Source of the DNA: Varanus komodoensis
Taxonomy: Eukaryota; Chordata; Lepidosauria; Squamata; Varanidae
Assembly (NCBI RefSeq): GCF_004798865.1
Contig: NW_025335505.1
Location: 12,299,564-12,363,563, forward strand
Direction of reading: 5' to 3'
Length of the DNA stretch: 64,000 nt
The translations under genes and the position numbers were made by a program. Below, in pieces: positions 11,341 to 20,552 of this stretch. The notes below the pieces were generated by a model that was given only the letters and a program-made list of their open reading frames with translations, searched no databases and was not told the DNA's origin. The number at the start of each line of letters is the position of its first letter. Position 1 is the stretch's first letter.

Positions 11341-12351
11341 GCTATATAAGGATGATGTCTAATGTCAAATGATCAGAAGAAAATATTATAAAAAGCTCTT
11401 ATAGTTCACTTATTATCTGTAAAAAGTATATATCATGAATACGTTGGAAGTACTTGTCAACACTTGCAAAGCTCTGTCCCTACAGCTTTAATTAATATGC
11501 TTAACATTTATTTTTTGTCCCTGTTTTTTCCTGTCCTGTTTGTTAATTAGAACCCTGTCATGAATATTTGGTTGGTGGATCAGTGCCAGACATAAGAAAA
11601 CTAATCCACATGGCCATTATATGTATGCTGAAGAGTGGCATATCATTAAAAAAAAAACATGCAAAATGACTACTTATTTTCTAATTCTCTTTCAGGATCT
11701 CAGAATTATTTATCCTACAGGCAATGGATTTCCCAATTTTCAGAAAGATCACTTTTCAGAAAGATCACTTTCCCACATTTGCCTGCAGACAATGACGGAT
11801 CCTATGACGTCTTTTGTGTTAGGCATGTTCTCTACAGCCTTTCATGGAGAACATCTTGCATGTCAGATACTAACTGCAGGACTCTGGTTAACAAGGAAGC
11901 TCAGGCACCTTAAAAGGAAAATACACAAATTGAAGAAGACACTTTCATTGGCTAGAGACTCCATAGTCGGATGCACAATGGGGTTACTGGTAGTGTACAT
12001 CACTCAGTGGAGGGGAAAAATAGATTCGGGGTTGTTTATTGTCTTTTACAGTATAAACTCAAAGTTGGTGGGTCATAGTCCCACTTCTGCTTAATTTGAC
12101 TTCTATCATTTTTTTTAAATTCCCAAAAAGGCTCATAGCAGCATCTCATGCAAAGCATGAAAAAATTCTGGATTTAATAAAATAACTACAAGATATAATC
12201 CATCTGAATGTGACCCTCTCTTTGCCTAATCTGATAAACACATAAGGCAATATCAATACTGCAAATAAACATCTACATAGGCAGGAATGTTTTGCGTAAG
12301 GAATTAACTCATTCCAAGTGTGCACTGAATCAAATGCACTAATGAATTCCA
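11341..12351. other. No assigned gene; overlapping ORFs after a strong acceptor-like site
   Basis: A good polypyrimidine-AG (ttctaattctctttcag, ending at 11695) is followed by two overlapping plus-strand open frames. One runs 11621-12094 (157 codons) and the other 11659-11913 (84 codons). A 16-bp tandem duplication (cagaaagatcactttt type) lies at about 11740-11772. No domain is recognised in either frame, and no consensus donor stands out downstream. Confidence 0.35.
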
Positions 12352-12523
12352 GCATTTGCTTTATTGAGTCAGACTGGGTCCATCTAGCCTAGTACTGTTG
12401 ACACTTACTGGCAGCAACTCTCCAGGATTCTATCATGACACTGCCTGGAGATACCAACAATCAAACAAGGGACTTCCTGCATTCAGAACAGGTGCTCAAC
12501 CACTGAACTATGCCCCCCCCCCC
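12352..12523 (-). repeat. tRNA-derived SINE, reverse orientation
   Basis: On the minus strand the head reads gcatagttcagtggttgag (an A-box-like tRNA start), then a spacer, then a degenerate B box around 'gtttgattgttgg', then the body 'ctccaggcagtg...gttgctgccag'. This is the layout of a tRNA-derived amniote SINE. The 3' body points toward lower coordinates, and a C-run (12512-12523) abuts the head. Confidence 0.75.
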
Positions 12524-13539
12524 ACTTCCTTTGGAGTGATAAGATCTTATCTGGGTTGGCTTGGGTGGGGGAACTTTGAAGCATGCAATATTGTTTCATG
12601 CATTGTTTTTACAATTTGATATCTTTGATGCATATATATTTAAAATTATGACTCATTCTGAGCTTTGGAGATGGGGCAGATAAAAAATATTGCTACATAA
12701 CATTCCTGTTCAGGTGTTTGCTGAGAATGTGCGGAGAGAAGACCAGGATTTCATGTCGTATTCCCACCTTCAAGGTTGCCGACCCTGCTAGCTGCAGCCC
12801 CAGACTTTTCATTTTTAGCTGGAAGGTCTGAGGCAGGGATCTTTGCATGTCTTCCTGAACACAAGGTAAGAAATGAATAGAGGCATACACATAAACAGGG
12901 CTGATAAAACATGAATTGTGAACAAGTCACATGAATTGAGTTTGATGCATTTGAACTGTTGTGTCTGGTTGTGTTCCTGAACATGTTTACTGAGGAATAA
13001 AAATTCTTGAACTTAATGGGACTTACATCTGAGTAAACATGCAGAGGATTGTATTATGGCTGCTTTGACTTATGCCCCAGAAAATCCTTTGAAAGTGGAT
13101 TTAGATCCAGGTTGCTGCTAGTTAACATGCAGACAAGTGAAAAATGAAATCAAGCACAGGATGAGGCAGAGCAAGGCCTGTGAGGTGTTGATATCAGGGG
13201 GCAGCAAGATGCTGAAGGAGAAAGTGGTGTACCACACAGCCTGTCCTGTGCTCCCTAAATCAGCTTGTTGCCCTCAGGTGTGGCACTGAAAGCTGTGGTA
13301 TCATTGGTGCTGAATCAGAAAATAGACCTACACAGCCGAGGACCAAAATACCTCATAGAGGAACTCTCCAGGGGCTTATTCTGAGGGAAGGAGAGCAGGG
13401 CAGCGTGTGGTCCTCACCAAGGCCCTCCTGGCACCACCACTGTTACCTTCTCAGCACCAAGCTAAGTACTTGCTCCCATACACTGGACAGCATATGATAA
13501 CTGGTCCTGGATTTGCCACTGTTCTGCACTGTGAACTGT
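12524..13539. other. No gene; half of a fold-back repeat
   Basis: At about 13003-13062 is 'ttaatgggacttacatctga...gtaaacatg', one arm of the palindromic repeat seen complete at 16097-16185. Otherwise this is unique sequence upstream of the CpG island. Confidence 0.5.
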
Positions 13540-13978
13540 TTTGTACTCTAGTCGGGATTACGTCGTAAATCCAGATGGGATTTCTGTGTTTCGCCTGGGA
13601 CTCCCTTCCATTTCAGTCTAAGCCTCAGGCAGCAAAATCCGTAGGGCTTTCCCTGGATAAGCGAGGTTGCCCTCCCCTTGCGGTTCGTTGCGTTTGGGAT
13701 GCTACCCGGTCGAGCCAGTTCTTTACACATCCAGCCCTGCAGATGTCAGTGTAGCCTGCGAATAGCAGCGCCAGGGGCAGGGGAGGAAGCCTTCCCCCGC
13801 CCCCGTCCCGGCTCCCTTCCTCTCCAGTCTCCCGTTCCTCGCCTGCTGTCACTAAGAGCCAGACTAGCTGCAGACAGGCGGGAGGGGAGGGGGGGAGGAG
13901 GAGGAGGAGGAGGGACTGGGACTGGGAATGAGTTGGAAGCAGACAGCCTCAGCGCGCAGATCTTGCCTGCCGGAGGAG

Positions 13979-13998
13979 ACAGACAGACAGACAGACAG
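13979..13998. repeat. (GACA)n microsatellite in the leader
   Basis: Five tandem GACA units lie inside the CpG island, just upstream of the putative coding start. Confidence 0.9.
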
Positions 13999-14067
13999 CC
14001 GCACAGGCGGAGGGAAGGAGGGAGGGGAGCAGGAGGAGGAGAATAAAAGAGACTTCGTCTGCTCTGC

Positions 14068-14126
14068 ATGAGGAAAAGTCCTCCTCCTGGTGCTTCGGCG
14101 GCGTGTAGGGCTGTCATGAAGGAAAG
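14068..14126 (+). CDS. Putative first coding exon, unidentified gene
   Basis: An open frame starts at ATG 14068, with an in-frame TAA upstream at 14044-14046. It reads M-R-K-S-P-P-P-G-A-S-A-A-C-R-A-V-M-K-E and ends after two bases (AG) of the next codon at a perfect donor, AAG|GTGAGT (14127-14132). The second Met (ATG 14116) is in the same frame and has G at -3, a better initiation context than the first ATG (T at -3). The short form would therefore begin M-K-E-(R/S). Position in the CpG island plus a consensus donor support a real first exon. The 5' end is not determinable, and the ATGs could be upstream ORFs in a non-coding first exon. I could not identify the protein. Confidence 0.5.
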
Positions 14127-14132
14127 GTGAGT
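14127..14132 (+). promoter_or_regulatory. Consensus 5' splice site
   Basis: GGAAAG|GTGAGT fits the vertebrate donor consensus MAG|GTRAGT at every position. It lies in the CpG island directly after the putative first coding exon and leaves a phase with two codon bases before the intron. Confidence 0.7.
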
Positions 14133-14450
14133 GTGGACAACCTGCCCGGGGAGCGCGGGGCGTGGAGTGTCTTGCGTCTCTTGCCCTTGGCAAATAGGCG
14201 CTTGGAGCTGCCGCGCTCCGGGAAGCGCGAGTCCCCGAGAAGGAAGGAGTTGCTCCAGCAGCGGCAGCTCCTAGACAGCTGGAGAAACTAAGTGTCTGGC
14301 AAAGTGAGGAGAGGCCCAAGTTGAAGGTCTGCTGCGGCTCTTAAAGAGACAAGGCGCTTCTGGGGTTGCACCGAAGGAGAGGTTTCTCTTTCTCCTTTGT
14401 GTCTTTCGCCGTCGCTTTCCTTGGCACACAGGCAAAGTGCGTGCAGGACT

Positions 14451-14468
14451 GTGTGTGTGTGTGTGTGT
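14451..14468. repeat. (GT)n microsatellite
   Basis: Nine GT units at the downstream edge of the CpG island. Confidence 0.9.
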
Positions 14469-14789
14469 TGTCTCGCTCTGTGTGTGGCATACTCCCGAGA
14501 TGCAAGCTATGAACAAAAACCACACGTTAGCTGGTGGGACCCACCACACACCGAGTAATCCCTGTAGCGTACATGCTTATCCAGACGACTGCATATTCCA
14601 GTGGGGTTTTGCCCGGGTTTGAAATAGTATCAGAGGATGCATCTGCCTTTTGGGAGCTGAAATCAGAGGAGGACAGTTGGAACTAAACCCTGCCAGGGCT
14701 TCCTCAAACACTGGCATTTCTGTTACTTTGTCATTCAAGAAGTCTGGTTACCAGTAGAGGCGTGAGGTTAACCATCACTGCGTCACTAT

Positions 14790-14828
14790 TAGTATTACTA
14801 CTACTACTATTATTAATAATATTATTAT
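14790..14828. repeat. (ATT/ACT)n microsatellite
   Basis: Imperfect trinucleotide repeat of act and att units. Confidence 0.85.
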
Positions 14829-16096
14829 ATGAAATAACTATTTGTCATGTTTGATACAGCTTTGGGATGATTGGTCTGTGCATGTGAGCCGCAACTGGTT
14901 ATACTGTTTTGTTGGGGGATTTTAATAGCGGGAGATAGCGCTGGAAAGTGTTTAATTGACATTTCCGACTTGTATTGTGGTTTGAAGGAACTACTGAGAG
15001 TCCCAGATAGAGTTTTTTGAGTTGGTGTCTCAAGAGAATGGCAACTGTATCCCACATCACTGCAAGCAAAGCTTTATACAACAGAATCATTTAATATGAA
15101 TGAAATGTAAGGCAATAGAGGAATCATTTTCAAGCTAATGCCTTTAAAATACACACACAAATAGCAATATATTTCAACATATATTTAATTTTTACTTGCT
15201 ATACAGCTGTACACTCAAAAACTGCCCCAGGAGGTTGTCAAAGAGGAGACTGCTAGCTGTACACTGTGCAACAGACTGAGGCATGCGACTTTTATAGGAG
15301 AGGCAATAAGCATCCGCTGGGGTCTCAGCAAATGGAAAGTCAATACTTGCCGAAATGGCTTGTCACTTTTCACACTTTAATAGAACAATTCTTTATGCAT
15401 CCTCCTTTTATGTGTTGGCTTTAGGTGCAGTTAGGATAAGCTTCTGGAGTAAGCTGGGAATACTGTTATTAGTTGTATATTTTATATATGTATATGCAGA
15501 TTGTTTTTGTTGGGATTACTTTAATGGTGAATTTTGAAGCCATTTCATTGAAATAAACCATAAGATAAACCAAGCACAATCTGTGCTACTTTCAAGATCT
15601 GACCTTTAACATTTTTAAAAGTGGTTCTTTTAGCATGCAAGTGGTACAAATTATGCAATTATTCATTTAGTAGTTTAAATGTGGTACCAGAGGAGCAGTC
15701 AGTGTTGAAAAACATGCTATTTTAGAATGCCTACTAGCATTTTTGCCTTCTTTGGATTGTGTGTATGTATGTATATGCATACATATAAAGGAATACTTTA
15801 GCTGAAGGAGTTTTCTGGAAAAAGAAACAGGAAGTGACTTAAGTAATAAGGACAAAAGGGTATCTTGCAATTAAGAGTTTGGCAGTGTAAGCCTGTGCTT
15901 TCTCAGAAATAAGTTCCTCTGTGTTCTTAACTTTGCAAAGACTTGCAATTTCAGAATATAACTACCTGTAGCTGACAATCTGTGTAGTGAACAGTTTGGC
16001 TTCTAGGGAAGGGATTCTTACCTGTCACCATTAGAAATCTGTTATATTTCTTCTTATTCTGGGTTAGCATTTAATGCTCTCATTTCTGAGTTACAC
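14829..16096. other. Intron-like sequence, nothing recognised
   Basis: AT-rich sequence downstream of the first exon. I see no exon or clear transposon. Confidence 0.5.
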
Positions 16097-16185
16097 ACAG
16101 TACAATCATGTACATATTTACTCTGAATTAAGTCCTGTTGAGTTCAGTGGGACTTACTTCCAGGTAAGTAGATAGAATATTGCTG
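16097..16185. repeat. Palindromic fold-back repeat (MITE-like), complete copy
   Basis: The left arm 'catatttactctgaattaag' and the right arm 'gacttacttccaggtaagta' are imperfect reverse complements around a short centre (tcctgttgagttcagtggga). Half copies or diverged copies lie at about 13003-13062, 20495-20552 and 31130-31195. The arm shape and dispersal fit a small fold-back element common in sauropsid genomes. Its family name is not known to me. Confidence 0.65.
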
Positions 16186-17684
16186 CCTCAGCCGATTTAA
16201 CTGAAGTCTTATATTGAGTTCGCTCAAGTGTTAATTATATTTGTTGGTGATGGTGCTGTTGTTTGGTAGCTTCTAGGAAACATGTAAATATTCCATTTTC
16301 CTACTGCTAGAATTAAAGGTGATAGGTTATTGGGCAGGACATTAGAGGAGATGGCATATATTAAAACTGGTGAATGCCCTTACTTTGTTGCCAGCTGAAA
16401 TAGTGACAAAATGTTCTGCACATCTATATCTGTACTGGTGCTTTCAGTATTGAGTTACTATGAGTGTACCACAAGAATCTTTAGTGCCACAATCGTAACT
16501 GCAAAATATTCTATGCACTTGAAAGTATGAAGTGACATCTCTATTTTGTGCTTGGGCCTGTATTCTTTTCTGCCTCCTTGATCAGATGATTCATAGGCAT
16601 TAGATTATTATCTGTGACTGTGCACAGGTAACCTATGCTTCTGTTATTACAGAGCTCAGTTTTCCAACAATTTGAAGGGTGAACCCTACGATTCCTATAC
16701 TAGTAAACTCTTTCTGATTACGTCTATACTGTTTCTAAGTGTGGTCTCTTATTTCCTCATTATGCATTTTTGGTCTGCAGGTCTGTTTCCTCCTTAAGGA
16801 GGTGCCAATGTTCAGTGTACCTGTCTTCCATTAGCATCAGTTGTGCCTCTGTGAAGGCCATAACTGAGAAGAGAATGAGAGGAAGTGGTGTGAAGACTAA
16901 TGCCGGCACTGGCCTGAGATGCCTTGCTGAGGGAGCATGGCTGCAGCAAGCTAGGCGGCACTGGCGGTTCCTCCTCCTGCAGGAGATCTGCTGCTCCGAT
17001 TCAAGTTGGTGAAATAAAGCTGCTGCCTGTTGGTGGTCCCTTTAGGATTTCAGGCCAAAATTGCATAAGAATCTCTATGTTGTTTGTAATTGCTCAGAAG
17101 ACTTGAGAATTCTGGCATGAGTTTCCTATCATAGTGCTAAATTTCAGTTCTACTCTTTCTGATTTCAGGTGGTTTGTGTTTGGGTAGACTGCCCCTTAAC
17201 CTCTTTACCTGGTGTGATTTCCAGATGTTTCTTCAGGGAAAGTGTGCACTCCTGACTTCCTTTATTTTTGAACATTTGTTTTGGATAAGTTAATTCACTT
17301 AGTGGTTAGCAGCTTTATAAAAGTGGCATCATAGCTGATCAATCGTTGTGAGAGTTTTCACTATTGCTGGACTGGGTGAAAGATTACAATAATAAGTTTC
17401 TAGTAATCTTTCTAGGGGCACACTTTACTGAGGATGGGGGATAACCCTTGGAACTTGGAGGATGATAAGCATCCTTTGCAGGGTGGAAAAAGCAAGGACA
17501 GAAAAGTTGCTCTATATTCTTCCCACTTTGAAAAGCAGCTAGATGGTATCCAACTAACTGGTGCTTTGGATTGGGAAGAAAGGAGGCCGAGGCACCGCCA
17601 GCATATTTTGAATATCACAGTGTTGGTCTCCTTGTAGAAGACCCCCAAAACCTATTCTCTAAGGTTGTTCTTCTAACCTCAGAG
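16186..17684. other. No confident gene; two domainless ORFs
   Basis: Open frames at 16770-17012 (80 codons, preceded by 'tttttggtctgcag') and 17434-17637 (67 codons, hydrophilic) show no known domain and no convincing donor. They may be chance. Confidence 0.45.
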
Positions 17685-17770
17685 ATTTATTTATTTAAAC
17701 TTTTCTATACTGTCCTCTTACCAAATAGTCTCAGGACGGTTTTACAATAAACAAAGTAAGACACAGTATC
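17685..17770 (-). repeat. L2-type LINE tail, reverse orientation
   Basis: On the minus strand it reads '...accgtcctgagac...cagtatagaaaagttt' and ends (AAAT)n, the same tail plan as at 1-204 and 29690-29834. Confidence 0.6.
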
Positions 17771-19233
17771 ATTTCTATACAGAAGTGGCTTGTGTAGTTC
17801 TTTATGTTCCAGATGTGGGAGTTGGGGTTGTGCTTTGAATGCAGAGGTCTGAGGTCAGAGCTGGGGTTCCAAAAAACCTTGTGGCCCTCTGGACACTAAG
17901 AACTATTGGATTTCTCTCCTCTTGGACTTATCACTTCCTTGGCCAAGTTAGCTTTTAGAGATTGGTTTAGAGGTGCATGAGATTTATCTCTACTGTATCA
18001 AATGTTACTGTTGAAAGTACTGGTTGGGTTGTTTAAAGTCTGTGTTCTGACATCTGTGTAAATATTTTTGGAAATGCATGCCTCCATGTGGTAATATATA
18101 TCACCTAGACGTAAACTGGGTTTCTTAAAATATTTTTTATTTAGAGTAAACTCTGATGAAAGTGGTATTTTGAAGGGGATAGATATTTGCTTTTAACATG
18201 ATGAGAAGTTTCTTTTATAGTATTTGGCACTAGGCATGTGTCTATCTGATGGAGTAGTATTATTTCTTTGTTCCATTATCAGCAAGGGAAACAACACATT
18301 TTTAAACAGATTCAGACAGTTACTCCAGGCCTGGTCTATACAGCTTATGTATTTGCTAGTGGCACCCAGCTAACATCAGCTGCTTCGTAAAAGACCTGGT
18401 TCCAGTACTCTGGTGTATAAGTTGCTGAGAATCCACCCTCATTGCATAAATATTGACACATTTTCCCTCTTTTCCTCAACTAATGACTGTGTCTAAGAAT
18501 AGCTTCCTTGCTGGTTAGATAGACCAGGGTGGCTGATTTCTGATGCAGGTGTATCTCTTTTATTTAAAGTGTATCGGCAAATGGCAACAATAATTACCAA
18601 GAATGAGAAAGATTTCACAGTCAAAGGTTACTAGGAAGGAGAAATTACATGTATAGGTAGGGACTACCTACCTATATATAGGTACGTAGATAGACATGTT
18701 ACCTCTGGCACCATAGCTGTTCCCTAGTTACCAATTCTGACATACTCCCAACAAATTAGCTATGGAAATGATAGAATGCAATTTTCTAGATATTTAACAT
18801 GTCCATTCTTATGGCTGCATTATGATTAGTGCTACAATAAAACCTTGCTGAGGAATGCTTTGGTACATTAAATGTAATTCAAAGAACAATTAATAAAATG
18901 GTGATTGCAATAGGAAAAACTAATTCATAAAGGATAATCACAGTATGTTACCTAAAGCACATGCTGCCTTCTGATTTATGTTACTTATTAGCATTGATTT
19001 GTGCCACTGATTTACATGCATGTAACTTATTTGCTATCAATTCTACTGTAAAGGTAAAATTTGAGAGGGTAGACACTCTGGGTTTGTTTCAGCCTTTAGT
19101 TGTCACAGGTGTGTATACTTGCACCTTTTCCCTAAATTATCCATATAGGAATCCTTGTGCAAACCTGATTTACATTATTCTTGTGAAGCATTTGTTACTT
19201 AAGTAACTAGTAGGGTTAAGAGTCCAGTAGTAG
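17771..19233. other. No gene; small palindrome
   Basis: Low-GC, intron-like sequence. A 26-bp palindrome at 18664-18689 (ctacctacctata and its partner) is flanked by ACATGT on both sides (18647-18652 and 18694-18699). Nothing else was recognised. Confidence 0.5.
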
Positions 19234-19362
19234 ATAATTTGTGGCCCTCCAGATGTTTTGGTCTGCATTTCTGTCAGTCCTAGCTAGTATAACCAGTGAT
19301 GAGGTATAATGGGCATTGTAGCCATCCAGATGTTTTGGCCTACAAGTTGCCTGCCCTTGATT
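19234..19362. repeat. Palindromic hAT-like MITE
   Basis: It begins 'gtggccctccagatgttttg' and ends 'ggcctacaagttgcc', with an internal 'aatgggcattgtag'. This is the common reptile/bird MITE whose ends are inverted copies of 'gtggccctccagatg'. In this copy 17 bases in the right arm (19322-19338) read in the opposite orientation to expectation. Other copies or halves are near 6.13, 31.2, 35.43, 47.01, 58.78 and 61.4 kb. The hAT assignment is from memory of the family type. Confidence 0.65.
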
Positions 19363-20494
19363 TAGATTTCCAAGTACTGCAGGATTCCTGTGGTTGCCAA
19401 TGTATCTGATCAAATTATTCCTTAAAATAATAGCTAGACTGTCAAATGGAAATATAAATAAACAGGCATTGGTATTGCCTTCAAACCTTATGGAAGTGTG
19501 TGGAATTTCTAACTTCATTGGACAGTCAGACAGTCTGGTCCGATGTTCTCCTGCTTGCTGTATTATGTCAACTTTGTTAGTGCCCTGTTCTCATTCTTTA
19601 GCGGCTCAAACAATATTTTAACAATGTTAGAGCCTAACAAGATGATGTCAGAGTGGTGTGGTGGGGGCAATGCATATGCTGTAAGCACATGTAAAGGAAT
19701 GTTTTCAAAGTTGTTAAATTAGGCAGCTCAAACGGATATTTGTGGTGCCACAAATATAAGAAGCCAAAGTGAAAAATAATCCTTTTTCAGTGCATAAACA
19801 TATTCATATCTTTGCAAATTGGTGGAAAATAATACTCTGGCCCTTACTTGTATACTTTGACTCCTTTGTACATGTGTGGACTATGAATAAAACCTTAGCC
19901 TGTATTTGAAAGTTTGGCTTATAGAAATCTTTTCTGTCAAATGTGATGGTCATATGGGTTTGGAAACGAGGAAGTGTGATTTCTCTGCTGATTGACAGTG
20001 GAGAACTTTCTTGGATGTATGGCTGCACTGTGCAATGATTGACTTTTCTAGAAGGGAAAAAAATCCTCTAAAGGTTACATGAAAATATATTGGCATTCCC
20101 AGAACCCACTATAAGTTTGGCAAGTTGCCAGATACCACTTAATGAGGATGTAGAATGTCTGGCACAAATCTGCATAAACGCAAAAGAATTTTAGAAAAGA
20201 GAGTTTGCAAGTGTAACTTGCATATCTGTATCTCCAATTAATTTTTAATTATACTTTGCACTCAAGATGGATGGAAATATTTCCAATTAGATGACTGAGC
20301 ACTGTATCCACATTTTCTATATTCTTGTGTCCTTGCCTTGTTTAGACTGTTGGGAAGCAGATTCAGAGCCTGGTATGTTCTGCAAGTCTGCAGATGAACT
20401 GCAAAACAACATCCAGATGCTCAGGACAGTGAACTTTCATTTAAAGCAAATATTGCTGCAATCCTGCAGCTGCAGTCCTGTTGCAGCTGTCTAC
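19363..20494. other. No gene seen
   Basis: Low-GC, intron-like sequence. Short ORFs have no recognisable domain. Confidence 0.5.
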
Positions 20495-20552
20495 TAGTCC
20501 CATTGACTTCAGTGGGGCTTACTTCTAAGTAGATACACTTAGATTGCTCTGA
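20495..20552. repeat. Fold-back repeat, right half
   Basis: 'gtcccattgacttcagtggg' followed by 'gcttacttctaagtagatac' matches the centre and right arm of the element at 16097-16185. Confidence 0.6.

Larger units (their letters stand above)
13540..14440 (+). promoter_or_regulatory. CpG island promoter of an unidentified host gene
   Basis: In a window otherwise poor in CpG, this ~900-bp block has dozens of CpG dinucleotides, GC-rich runs (ccttcccccgcccccgtccc near 13790), GGAGG tracts and a GACA repeat at 13979-13998. CpG islands mark vertebrate promoters. An ATAAAAG TATA-like sequence at 14043-14049 would place a start about 30 bases on, near 14070. A TATA-less dispersed start further upstream is equally possible. 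The strand is inferred from the splice donor at 14127. The gene could be widely expressed or developmental; the sequence does not say which. Confidence 0.85.

Noticed and set aside
13000-13062. A second promoter or enhancer palindrome upstream of the CpG island
   Set aside because: It matches the dispersed fold-back repeat family, so it is a repeat arm.
13625-14549. Several 60-151 codon minus-strand ORFs in the CpG island
   Set aside because: GC-rich DNA lowers stop frequency. The frames are Ser/Pro/Arg low-complexity with no domain, and the splice donor points to the plus strand.
16770-17012. 80-codon ORF after 'tttttggtctgcag', in a phase compatible with the first exon
   Set aside because: No consensus donor at its end and no recognisable protein. 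It has weaker exon features than 52220-52263.
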